Shown here piece after piece: positions 1 to 5,060 of a stretch of 5,060 nucleotides of DNA. Each line of letters starts with the position of its first letter. Position 1 is the stretch's first letter. The stretch comes from Oscillospiraceae bacterium UBA4632 (GTDB lineage Bacteria > Bacillota > Clostridia > Oscillospirales > Oscillospiraceae). The position numbers and the translations under genes were made by a program. The stretch lies in contig DHMW01000065.1 in the NCBI GenBank assembly GCA_002405995.1, positions 1 to 5,060 of the forward strand. The letters run 5' to 3'. Under the pieces are notes generated by a model. That model saw only the letters and a list, made by a program, of their open reading frames with translations, was not told where the DNA came from and searched no databases.

Positions 1-50
1 CCATGCTGCTTCAGGAGTATATACCCCTTGAATTTGTCTTATATCTTTCG
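1..50. other. window-edge segment with no supported gene
   Basis: This is the stretch after the stop codon of the small minus-strand ORF at 51-224. It is AT-richer than the rest and contains an imperfect palindrome around GTATATAC. No start codon, ribosome binding site or terminator can be supported before the window ends, so whatever follows on the minus strand lies outside it. Confidence 0.4.
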
Positions 51-224
51 TCAGGCGGCGCTCTCGCCGTTGCTGTCTTTGTCTGCTTTTGCCGCGCCCC
101 GCGCTGCTTTCCATTCGGCAAACTCCCGCTGCCCCTTCGCGCTCTCATAGTAGGCGAGAATGTCTGGCAAAAGGATCCTTGCAATGCTCTCGATCTCGTG
201 CTGCGGGATGCCACGGTCGTTCAT
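51..224 (-). CDS. small 57-residue protein, mobile-element type
   Basis: A 57-residue ORF reads ATG at 224-222 to TGA at 53-51. The central part (residues 5-40) is a plausible folded helical domain, with segments IESIARILLPDILAYYES and GQREFAEWKA; the last 17 residues are charged and low in complexity. From memory, the pattern of an IESIAR-type helix, LLPDI and GQREFAEWK resembles small proteins carried by conjugative or mobilisable elements of gut Clostridia, whose function is unknown; this is recall, not a search. The first four residues (MNDR) also continue the GH3 remnant just upstream, so the present start may be a product of the junction rather than the native N-terminus. A GAGGAG sits only 2-3 nt before the ATG, which is too close for efficient initiation. 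It may therefore be a decayed or barely expressed fragment. Confidence 0.5.
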   Translation of the reverse strand: MNDRGIPQHEIESIARILLPDILAYYESAKGQREFAEWKAARGAAKADKDSNGESAA

Positions 225-332
225 GACTCCTCAGTCGGTGACCACCAGCCCAGAAAAGCCCCATTCGGCACGGAGGATGTCCGTCAGAAGGGTCTTGCTG
301 TCCGAGCAATGGACGCCGTTCAGCTTCGGATA
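213..332 (-). pseudogene. remnant of a GH3 beta-glucosidase
   Basis: Read on the minus strand from 332, the frame gives YPKLNGVHCSDSK, then LLTDILRAEWGF, then SGLVVTD, a stop, and G-V-M-N-D-R. This matches the conserved block of glycoside hydrolase family 3 beta-glucosidases that ends in the nucleophile motif (T/S)DWG. The nucleophile Asp is at 236-234. The next codon, expected to be Trp (TGG), is TGA (233-231). Homology appears to continue for five or six codons past the stop, to about 213. A full GH3 enzyme is 700 residues or more and only about 40 codons remain, with an in-frame TAA at 344-342 just upstream. It is a dead fragment lying between the terminator of the acyltransferase-like gene and a mobile-element-type ORF. 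Confidence 0.75.
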
Positions 333-353
333 TCTCGGCTTTTATTTTGCTGA

Positions 354-383
354 AAACAGGCATGACCGGGGTCATGCCTGTTT
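354..383 (-). terminator. Rho-independent terminator after the acyltransferase-like gene
   Basis: A perfect 13-bp inverted repeat (AAACAGGCATGAC / GTCATGCCTGTTT) has a 4-nt loop. On the minus strand the descending arm runs into TTTTCA, a short U-tract. It lies about 40 nt after the stop of the 424-1242 gene, where a terminator is expected. The U-tract is short, so efficiency is uncertain, but stem length and position make the call good. Confidence 0.75.
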
Positions 384-423
384 CGGGGAAATTGAATTTT
401 ACCGTCTTGCCGACAGCGGCTTT

Positions 424-1242
424 TCAGCCTTCCTTTTTGTTTTCCAGCAGCTCCGGATGCTTGAGATAACGCCGGAGGCTCGCCCAGAACAGCGCGTATT
501 CATGCCCTGTACAGATGCGCTCGTCCATCACGACGGAGAGCGGGATGAGCTTTTTGCGGTACTCGCCGCTGATATAGTTTGCCACAGGCTTGCCCATGCA
601 GACAAACACGCCCGTTGTGCCGAATTCATAGCAGTGGTGGTAGATGGCGCTGGTGTTGATCGAGGCAAGGTTCGTGATGAACAGGCTCGTATGGAAGGGG
701 CTGAGATCGATGATCCTCCGCGGCAGCAGGCCCCAGCGGTCCATCAGCCGGGCAAGCCCCACCACGAGCCGCGGCAGCAGCGCGAGCGAGAACATAAAGT
801 TGGCGAACTTATCGGTATTGTTGTTGTGCGCAGCCGCCTGGTTCTTTGCCACCGCCTGCTCGATCTTGCGGTTGATGGAGAGCACATCGTCCCCATCCTC
901 AAAAAAGACCTTGATGGCCGTTTCGTCCGGCGTGCCGTCGGCGCGGTTCTTGAGAATGACGAAGCTGACGCAGAAATGATTACGCTGGTAGATCCTGCGG
1001 TTCATGATGAAGCGGTTGATCTTGGGATTTTCCTGGTACGCCTTGAAATACGCGGCGAGGATCAGCGCCATGTAGGGGATGCGCACACCCTCGCGCCGTT
1101 TTTCCTGAATATAGCGGCGCAGGACCTCCATATCGGCGTACTCGGTGATGAAGTTCTGCGCATCGTAGCGCTTCGGCATGATATAGGGGATCGCCGAAAC
1201 GATCGCAGAAGTGTTCTTTACTCTTACTCCGTCAGCGCGCAT
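424..1242 (-). CDS. stand-alone 2-oxoacid dehydrogenase E2 / CAT-fold acyltransferase-like protein
   Basis: The 272-residue product resembles the catalytic domain of dihydrolipoamide acyltransferases (E2), which shares its fold with chloramphenicol acetyltransferase. There is no lipoyl or peripheral-subunit-binding domain. Family-like segments are NPKINRFI (72-79), TSLFITNLASI (185-195) and the C-terminal block VVMDERICTGHEYALFW (237-253). That last block aligns with the E2 active-site motif DHRxxDG, but here the catalytic His is Glu241 and the Asp is Thr245, so classical transacylation is unlikely. Clostridial stand-alone relatives I recall also carry ER in place of HR, suggesting a distinct, possibly non-catalytic or repurposed subfamily. 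The start at 1242 is supported by GGGAGGAG with an 8-nt spacer. The gene has its own promoter (1282-1310) and terminator (354-383), so it is probably monocistronic and separate from the upstream operon. Substrate unknown. Confidence 0.8.
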   Translation of the reverse strand: MRADGVRVKNTSAIVSAIPYIMPKRYDAQNFITEYADMEVLRRYIQEKRREGVRIPYMALILAAYFKAYQENPKINRFIMNRRIYQRNHFCVSFVILKNRADGTPDETAIKVFFEDGDDVLSINRKIEQAVAKNQAAAHNNNTDKFANFMFSLALLPRLVVGLARLMDRWGLLPRRIIDLSPFHTSLFITNLASINTSAIYHHCYEFGTTGVFVCMGKPVANYISGEYRKKLIPLSVVMDERICTGHEYALFWASLRRYLKHPELLENKKEG

Positions 1243-1281
1243 ATGGCAGGCTCCTCCCTCGGGCTCTCTTGATCCTTCCCC

Positions 1282-1310
1282 ATATTACACGCAAATCATC
1301 CGCTTGGCAA
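1282..1310 (-). promoter_or_regulatory. sigma-A-type promoter of the acyltransferase-like gene
   Basis: On the minus strand TTGCCA (1310-1305) and TAATAT (1287-1282) are separated by exactly 17 bp, a close match to the housekeeping consensus. The expected transcript start is near 1275, giving a leader of about 33 nt before the ATG at 1242. It lies in the short gap after the four-gene operon, so this gene can be expressed independently of it. Confidence 0.7.
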
Positions 1311-1343
1311 CAATTTCTTAGCGGTTTCTTTATTAAAAAAGTC

Positions 1344-2195
1344 TTAACCGCCGCCCTCGCCCCAGTCGAGCGGGATATCGCAGTGCCTGAGCAGCCCCTC
1401 CATTTCCGACGGGACATACAGCCGGACCGACCGTTCCTCCCCATCGGCGGTGTACGCCCCGCGCGTGACCGTGCCGTCCGCATTGCGCAGCGCCGCGACG
1501 AGCAGCACCGCGTTTTCCGGCGCGGTCAGCGTCTCGGGAAGCGCGTCGGCGGTATATTCCGTGCGCGACAGGATGTTTTTCTCCCCATCCATCCAGGCAA
1601 GCGTGACCGCTTCCGCCGCCGCATGCTCCACGAGCGACACACTGACGCTGACCGAGCGGCTCCGCTTTTCACCGTTCACCGTCCACTCAGCCGAGCGCGT
1701 CTGGCTCAGGCTGAAGCCCGGTCCGCCGTATCCGTCCTTCGTCCATTCGGCATAGTATTCGCCCGCCGCCGTGCGGTAAACGCCGCACTCATACAGCACC
1801 GCCCTGTTCTGCGCGTCAAGGATGATGTCGCCGCCGATCTCGTAGCGGTCGCCGTTGTCGCCGACCTTGACGTTCATTCCGCTGCCCACGACCTCGTCGG
1901 ACACGGCCTCGCCGATAGAACAGTTGAACTCTGAGCCCTCTACGTAATCCGGATCACCGGGCTCAATCTCCGTGATGGTCACAAACAGCGGCACGCCGGG
2001 TACGCCGAAATCATAGCCGCTGTCCGTTTTCTCTGCCCACAGCCGTCCATCAACCGGTTCAAGCGCGAAAAACCAGCCGACCCACTCGTCCGCCGCAGTC
2101 TCCTGCGCCGCATCCTTCAGCTCCGGACGGTAGAGCGCAAAGCTCACGCCGAACACCGCCGCAAGCGCCAGCGCGAAGGCGATCAGTCGTTTCAT
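1344..2195 (-). CDS. membrane-anchored extracytoplasmic protein B, unknown family (paralogue of the 2192-3118 gene)
   Basis: The 283-residue product starts MKRLIAFALALAAVFGVSFA, an N-terminal hydrophobic segment (about residues 3-21) after a short basic stretch, typical of a signal anchor or signal peptide. No lipobox Cys is present. The rest is hydrophilic and looks beta-rich, with Cys at 92, 137 and 272. I do not recognise the family. It is clearly related to the protein of the preceding gene: both have GRL(W/Y)AE(K/Q)T near residues 50-78, and a later stretch with MD followed by (T/P)-(A/D)-ALPE (here 202-221). The start at 2195 is chosen over upstream in-frame ATGs because AAGGAGG lies 7 nt before it, the hydrophobic segment begins there, and it forms an ATGA overlap with the previous stop, implying translational coupling. 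It is the last gene of the operon. Function unknown; probably acts outside the membrane. Confidence 0.8.
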   Translation of the reverse strand: MKRLIAFALALAAVFGVSFALYRPELKDAAQETAADEWVGWFFALEPVDGRLWAEKTDSGYDFGVPGVPLFVTITEIEPGDPDYVEGSEFNCSIGEAVSDEVVGSGMNVKVGDNGDRYEIGGDIILDAQNRAVLYECGVYRTAAGEYYAEWTKDGYGGPGFSLSQTRSAEWTVNGEKRSRSVSVSVSLVEHAAAEAVTLAWMDGEKNILSRTEYTADALPETLTAPENAVLLVAALRNADGTVTRGAYTADGEERSVRLYVPSEMEGLLRHCDIPLDWGEGGG

Positions 2196-3118
2196 GCCGC
2201 TCCCTCCTTCCAGTTGACGCGGATACTGACGGCTTTGAGCCTGCCATCCCGATACGCAAACGTATCCAGTCCCGAATAAGTCGCATCCGGCGTGCTGCCG
2301 CTGCGGCTGCAAATGCCGTATTCCGCCGTCTCGCCGCCGCTGCCCGCACCATAGCTCGTGCCGATGAGGTACGCCGCGCCGTCTGCTGCGGTGATGGACT
2401 CGGGCAGCGCGTCGGGTGCGAACTCCTCGAGCTTCAAAAGTTGGTCGTTTTCGTCCATGTGCGCGACGGTGAACTTCGTCGGCGTCGGACGCACAACGGC
2501 GGTGATCTTCACCTCAGTCTTTGTGCGCTCGGAGCTTCCGTCAACCGTCACGGTCCTGTCGCTTGAGAGCGTAAAGGTCGTGCTCTCGCCGTCCCTGTCC
2601 CCGGATGTGCCGAAGCTGCTGCCGCGCGTCAGGTAGACGCGGCTGTCAGGCAGCTGGTAGATGGGGTAGCAATGGAAAACGGTATCCCCAACGCAGCTAT
2701 AGACCTCGCCGGAGAGGGAAACGTCCACCGTGCGGACGCCGTCCGCGTCGTTGACGTTGACCTTGCTTTTCGCCTTGCCGAGATCACCGAAGTTCACAAC
2801 GGTGGGATAGTCCGTGCCCTCCGCGCTCAGCTGCGCGCAGAAGATGCCGCCGCCCCCGGAAATATCCGGGAAGCACCAGCTCTTCCCCGTCTGCTCGGCG
2901 TAGAGCCGTCCCTCCCTCCATTGGAGCCTGCCCGTCGCCGTGACCTCGATATCGCCGCCGGTGTCGAGGTCCTGTTCCGAAACGAACGCGCCGATGAGCG
3001 TGCCCTTTTCCTCGCCGTCTGCGGCGGACTGCACCGCGCCGCCGTCGAGCAGCGCGATCAGAAAAACCGCCGCGAGGATCGCGAGGAAGACGAGCGCGGT
3101 CTTTTTGTTACTCTTCAT
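2192..3118 (-). CDS. membrane-anchored extracytoplasmic protein A, unknown family (paralogue of the 1344-2195 gene)
   Basis: The 308-residue product begins with a basic tip (MKSNKK) and one hydrophobic helix (about residues 7-24), followed by an AVQSAADGEE stretch that could be a signal-peptidase I site; if uncleaved the protein would be a single-pass anchored protein. There is no lipobox. The exported part is Gly/Ser/Thr-rich and beta-like, with five Cys (82, 94, 142, 150, 270). It shares order and spacing of several blocks with the next gene's product, including GRLYAEQT (70-77) and the MDEND...PDALPE region (221-240), so the two arose by duplication; the family itself is not one I recognise. 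The start at 3118 has GGAGG six nt upstream and overlaps the end of the regulator gene by 11 nt. An in-frame start further upstream would add a non-hydrophobic Arg-rich tail inside the regulator gene and is unlikely. Confidence 0.8.
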   Translation of the reverse strand: MKSNKKTALVFLAILAAVFLIALLDGGAVQSAADGEEKGTLIGAFVSEQDLDTGGDIEVTATGRLQWREGRLYAEQTGKSWCFPDISGGGGIFCAQLSAEGTDYPTVVNFGDLGKAKSKVNVNDADGVRTVDVSLSGEVYSCVGDTVFHCYPIYQLPDSRVYLTRGSSFGTSGDRDGESTTFTLSSDRTVTVDGSSERTKTEVKITAVVRPTPTKFTVAHMDENDQLLKLEEFAPDALPESITAADGAAYLIGTSYGAGSGGETAEYGICSRSGSTPDATYSGLDTFAYRDGRLKAVSIRVNWKEGAA

Positions 3119-3335
3119 GTTCTGCCTCCAATTCTCCGTCGCATTGCAGGATATCGCCCACCTCGCACCCCAGCGCGCAGCAGATGCGGTTGAGCGTCGC
3201 AAAGCGCACGCCCTTGGCCTTGCCGCTGCGCAGGATGGATAGATTTGCCTCCGTGATGCCTACGATGGCGCAGAGCTCCCTGCTCGTCATGCCGCGCGCC
3301 TTCAGCGCCTCGTCCAGATGTACCGTGATCGCCAT
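3108..3335 (-). CDS. small Cro/C1-family (XRE) regulator, YozG-like
   Basis: The 75-residue protein is almost entirely a Cro/C1 helix-turn-helix domain. The first strand is MAITVHLDEAL, the HTH covers about residues 16-36 (MTSRELCAIVGI, then TEANLSILRSGK), followed by VRFATLNRICCALGCEVGDIL, which is the usual C-terminal half of the family. This pattern matches the YozG-type regulators that occur beside DUF2975 membrane proteins in Firmicutes. Cys-rich positions (22, 52, 53, 57, 65) are noticeable but form no clear metal motif. The start at 3335 is preceded by a GAGGGTG ribosome binding site overlapping the stop of the upstream membrane gene (10 nt gap), so the two are translated in tandem. 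It probably binds the paired inverted repeats at 4361-4381 and 4403-4427 and represses or tunes its own operon; that link is inference. Confidence 0.9.
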   Translation of the reverse strand: MAITVHLDEALKARGMTSRELCAIVGITEANLSILRSGKAKGVRFATLNRICCALGCEVGDILQCDGELEAEHEE

Positions 3336-3345
3336 GGCCGCACCC

Positions 3346-4344
3346 TCATATGATGAGGTCGCTCTCGGTCCTGAGCGCGACGTTCGAGGCGATGAGCCGT
3401 GCACCGAGGAGAGCTGCAAGCACAAAGCACAGCTCAAAGACCGGCAGGCGGATGGAAATACTGCTGCTGAGGATGAGCGGCGCGCAGACCGCCTGCAGCG
3501 CATTGACTGCAAGCGCGAACAGCACGCTGACCTTCAGCGCCCTGACGCACCACGCGGCGAGCCTCTGCGCGCAAGCGGCGCTCGCCTGTGTGAACGCGCC
3601 GCCCTCCATCGTGTCGAGAAGCCCGATGGCGAGATACGCCGCCGCCGCGGCGAAGAGCGAGGGGATGCTCTCCGCCGCGAAGCGCAGCGCGAGGACAGCA
3701 TAGCTGAACGCAAGGCTTCTCGAACCCGTTATGTCAACCATCGATGACAGGGATGTCCCCGTCGTAAAGGCGGTGTTATCTGCCCTGAGCGTATCGATGG
3801 CGGAGAGCAGGCCGGCGAACCCCGCAAAGCAGACCGCAGCAACAAAATACGCCGCCGCAAGGGCGAGCAGCGCGCGGAAAAGCTTCAAAAGCTCCGGCGT
3901 ATCGCCGCCGGACAGCCTGCGCAGCAGCCGCAGCACCACCCAGCCCGCCAGCAGCGCCAGGACGAGCCACTGCCACGCGAGCCTTGGCAGAAGCTGCTCC
4001 GACAGCGTATCCCAGTAGCGCACCCAGCCGCGCGGGACGAGCGCGCAGGCGACGGCGGCCGCCGTACCGCCGATGAGCGCATCCTCCGGCGCAAGCGCAC
4101 GGCGTCCGGACAGGCGCACGAGCGCATAGACGGGCAGCAGCACGAGCGCCGCATAGAGCGTGAGCGCCAGCGCAAAGCCCACGCGCCCCGTACCGGCCAG
4201 CGCCGTCAATTCCTGTCCGATGATGCCTGCGGGAAAATCGGCAAGCGAAAACGCTGCGCCTTCCAAGAAGCGGAGCACCGCCACCGCCGCCGCGCAAAGA
4301 AGCGCCTCGGCCGCCAGCAGCCGCTTCAGCCGTTTTTGTTTCAT
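3346..4344 (-). CDS. polytopic membrane protein with DUF2975-like C-terminal half
   Basis: The 332-residue product is strongly hydrophobic, with about eight membrane segments near residues 9-27, 55-76, 88-103, 121-141, 157-180, 211-243 (one or two), 268-291 and 301-320. The C-terminal half has the DUF2975 signature order: LLDTMEGGAFTQASAACAQRL (242-262) resembles the family's loop of type 'gxpFtxxnvxxLr', and the tail TESDLII resembles the family's typical ExDLTI ending. DUF2975 proteins are usually about 160 residues with four helices, so the N-terminal half is an addition or a diverged duplicate. Close association with a YozG-like regulator is a known DUF2975 gene arrangement. ATG at 4344 follows a perfect AGGAGGT at 6-7 nt. 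It is the first gene of the operon. A role in sensing or controlling the regulator at the membrane is plausible but unproven. Confidence 0.75.
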   Translation of the reverse strand: MKQKRLKRLLAAEALLCAAAVAVLRFLEGAAFSLADFPAGIIGQELTALAGTGRVGFALALTLYAALVLLPVYALVRLSGRRALAPEDALIGGTAAAVACALVPRGWVRYWDTLSEQLLPRLAWQWLVLALLAGWVVLRLLRRLSGGDTPELLKLFRALLALAAAYFVAAVCFAGFAGLLSAIDTLRADNTAFTTGTSLSSMVDITGSRSLAFSYAVLALRFAAESIPSLFAAAAAYLAIGLLDTMEGGAFTQASAACAQRLAAWCVRALKVSVLFALAVNALQAVCAPLILSSSISIRLPVFELCFVLAALLGARLIASNVALRTESDLII

Positions 4345-4360
4345 ATCGCACCTCCTATAA

Positions 4361-4381
4361 AATTATCGTTTTTCGATAATT
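4361..4381. promoter_or_regulatory. operator 1: perfect inverted repeat in the operon leader
   Basis: AATTATCG-TTTTT-CGATAATT is a perfect 8-bp inverted repeat with a 5-nt spacer. On the minus strand it begins about 11 nt beyond the -10 box, so it overlaps the first transcribed bases (roughly +4 to +24) and ends 16 nt before the ATG. A near copy lies at 4403-4427 with centres about 44 bp apart, close to four helical turns. Likely target of the operon's own regulator (inference). Confidence 0.75.
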
Positions 4382-4391
4382 CTTTACGCAC

Positions 4392-4420
4392 AGCATAGCA
4401 GCAAAATTATCGTTTGTCAA
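4392..4420 (-). promoter_or_regulatory. promoter of the four-gene operon
   Basis: On the minus strand a consensus -35 TTGACA (4420-4415) and -10 TATGCT (4397-4392) are 17 bp apart. The expected start is near 4385, giving a leader of about 40 nt that contains operator 1 and the AGGAGGT ribosome binding site. The -35 lies inside operator 2, so the promoter is probably strongly regulated. Confidence 0.8.
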
Positions 4421-4427
4421 TAATTTT
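4403..4427. promoter_or_regulatory. operator 2: inverted repeat over the -35 box
   Basis: AAAATTATCG-TTTGT-CAATAATTTT has 10-bp arms with one mismatch and the same 5-nt spacer as operator 1. The mismatched half-site contains the TTGACA -35 element (minus strand), so a bound regulator would block RNA polymerase. The deviation from the perfect repeat is explained by the need to keep TTGACA. Confidence 0.75.
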
Positions 4428-4431
4428 TTGT

Positions 4432-4477
4432 GCCGCGATGCGGCAGTGCCGCTGCACTGTTAAAAAGCAAACTTTTT
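4432..4477. repeat. run of three short inverted repeats
   Basis: Three small hairpins follow each other: GCCGC-GAT-GCGGC (4432-4444), CAGTG-CCGCTG-CACTG (4444-4459) and AAAAAG-CAAA-CTTTTT (4462-4477). They lie between the two divergent promoters and overlap no gene. Each is short enough to arise by chance; the clustering is what stands out. Confidence 0.4.
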
Positions 4478-4484
4478 GTTCACT

Positions 4485-4516
4485 TGCCTTAAAATAAATA
4501 AGGCATTTTCTTTTTT
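4485..4516 (+). terminator. terminator-like hairpin upstream of serC
   Basis: TGCCTTA-AAATAAA-TAAGGCA is a perfect 7-bp stem with a 7-nt loop, followed on the plus strand by TTTTCTTTTTT. This is the shape of a Rho-independent terminator reading rightward, but no plus-strand gene precedes it in this window. It ends only a few bases before the -35 of the serC promoter and may insulate serC from upstream read-through. Confidence 0.5.
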
Positions 4517-4519
4517 CTA

Positions 4520-4548
4520 TTGATTATCTGCCGCCGTTATACTATACT
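4520..4548 (+). promoter_or_regulatory. serC promoter
   Basis: TTGATT (4520-4525) and TATACT (4543-4548) are 17 bp apart, a good sigma-A-type promoter. The predicted start near 4555 leaves a leader of about 60 nt with no obvious riboswitch, attenuator or T-box. An overlapping TATACT at 4538 would give only a 12-bp spacer and is less likely. Confidence 0.7.
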
Positions 4549-4614
4549 GTAGTCGTCAAAAAGTGAAAATTCTGTCATGATCGCCAAAAAACAACTTTCA
4601 GGAGGAACACCAAG

Positions 4615-5060
4615 ATGAAGTACAACCGCACCTACAATTTCTCCGCCGGTCCCGCCATGATGCCCGAGCCCGTGCTGGAGGAGATCCGTGACGAGATGAT
4701 GAATTACCGCGGCAGCGGCATGTGCGTCATGGAAATGAGCCACCGCTCCAAGGTCTTTCAGCAGATCATCGACGAGGCGGACGCCGACCTGCGCGAGCTG
4801 ATGGGCATCCCCGACAACTACAAGGTCCTGTTCATTCAGGGCGGCGCGACGCTGCAGTTCGCGGCGGTGCCCTGGAACCTGATGAAGAACGGCAAGGCCG
4901 TCTACATCGACACCGGCGCCTGGTCCAGCAAGGCGATCAAGGAAGCCAAGAAGTACGGCGAGGTCATCGTCGCCGCCTCCAGCAAGGACAAGAACTACAG
5001 CTACATCCCCGACTGCTCTGACCTCGACATCCCCGAGGACGCCGACTACGTCTACATCTG
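4615..5060 (+). CDS. serC: phosphoserine aminotransferase, N-terminal part (cut by window end)
   Basis: This gene encodes the PLP-dependent enzyme that converts 3-phosphohydroxypyruvate and glutamate to O-phosphoserine and 2-oxoglutarate, the second step of serine biosynthesis (EC 2.6.1.52), in the cytoplasm. The 148 visible residues show typical SerC blocks: NFSAGPA (8-14), MEMSHRS (39-45, with the His-Arg pair that contacts the substrate phosphate), FIQGGATLQF (73-82, the cofactor-binding glycine turn) and TGAWS (100-104). The PLP-binding Lys, near residue 200 in the family, lies beyond the window. Full SerC is about 360 residues, so roughly 40 percent is present. ATG at 4615 follows AGGAGG with a 9-nt spacer. 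It is transcribed divergently from the four-gene operon from its own promoter; in many Clostridia serC is followed by serA, which cannot be checked here. Confidence 0.97.
   Translation, partial: MKYNRTYNFSAGPAMMPEPVLEEIRDEMMNYRGSGMCVMEMSHRSKVFQQIIDEADADLRELMGIPDNYKVLFIQGGATLQFAAVPWNLMKNGKAVYIDTGAWSSKAIKEAKKYGEVIVAASSKDKNYSYIPDCSDLDIPEDADYVYI

Noticed and set aside
160..1272. Long plus-strand open frame of 370 codons
   Set aside because: It is antisense to the acyltransferase-like gene, has no ribosome binding site, low-complexity composition and no recognisable motif; the minus-strand gene explains it.
1321..1351. Imperfect inverted repeat GCGGTT...AACCGC after the last operon gene, considered as terminator
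   Set aside because: Stem is interrupted by unpaired bases and the U-run lies in the loop side rather than after the stem; no U-tract follows. The operon terminator remains unidentified.
2672..3193. Plus-strand open frame of 173 codons inside the operon
   Set aside because: Shadow of the exported-protein A gene; Arg/Ala-rich translation, no start signals.
3184..3747. Plus-strand open frame of 187 codons
   Set aside because: Overlaps the regulator and membrane-protein genes on the opposite strand; charged low-complexity translation caused by GC-rich antisense reading.
4522..4530. ATTATC half-site overlapping the serC -35, considered as a third operator
   Set aside because: The partner half-site CGATAAT is absent at the right spacing; a six-base match is expected by chance in AT-rich DNA.
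4549..4614. serC leader, considered as riboswitch or attenuator
   Set aside because: About 60 nt with no strong stem, no T-box or leader peptide; too short and unstructured for a known riboswitch.
4537..4743. Minus-strand open frame of 68 codons, His-rich
   Set aside because: Antisense to the serC start and promoter; the His-rich look comes from reverse reading of ATG/GTG-rich serC codons.

Overview
The window looks like chromosomal DNA from a GC-rich anaerobic Firmicute, most likely a gut Clostridia of the Oscillospiraceae/Ruminococcaceae type. This is inferred from the GC-rich coding sequence with AT-rich promoters, strong AGGAGG ribosome binding sites, the SerC N-terminus, a YozG-like regulator and a stand-alone E2-like acyltransferase. 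No rRNA, tRNA, CRISPR array or complete mobile element is visible.

Layout from left to right. Positions 1-353 are a scrap yard on the minus strand. A roughly 40-codon remnant of a glycoside hydrolase family 3 beta-glucosidase has a stop codon in place of the Trp after its nucleophile Asp. It runs directly into a 57-residue ORF that resembles small proteins carried by clostridial conjugative or mobilisable elements. A hairpin terminator (354-383) follows an acyltransferase-fold gene (424-1242, minus) that lacks the catalytic His and Asp and has its own sigma-A-type promoter (1282-1310).

Positions 1344-4344 hold a tight four-gene minus-strand operon. In transcription order it encodes a polytopic membrane protein with a DUF2975-like C-terminal half, a 75-residue YozG-like Cro/C1 regulator, and two paralogous membrane-anchored extracytoplasmic proteins of unknown family. 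Genes are separated by 10 nt or overlap (11 nt, then a 4-nt ATGA overlap). The operon promoter (TTGACA, 17 bp, TATGCT) carries two copies of an ATTATCG-N5-CGATAAT inverted repeat, one over the -35 box and one just after the expected transcription start. These are probably the operators of the small regulator. I read the operon as an autoregulated envelope-sensing or envelope-modifying cassette; its function is not known from sequence alone.

The intergenic region 4345-4614 is a divergent control region. Beyond the operon promoter it has a run of small inverted repeats ending in a terminator-like hairpin that points toward serC, and then a good promoter for serC. The window ends inside serC (4615 onward, plus strand), phosphoserine aminotransferase of serine biosynthesis.

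The most interesting part is the four-gene cassette with its paired operators. The GH3/mobile-element junction at the left edge is a secondary point.
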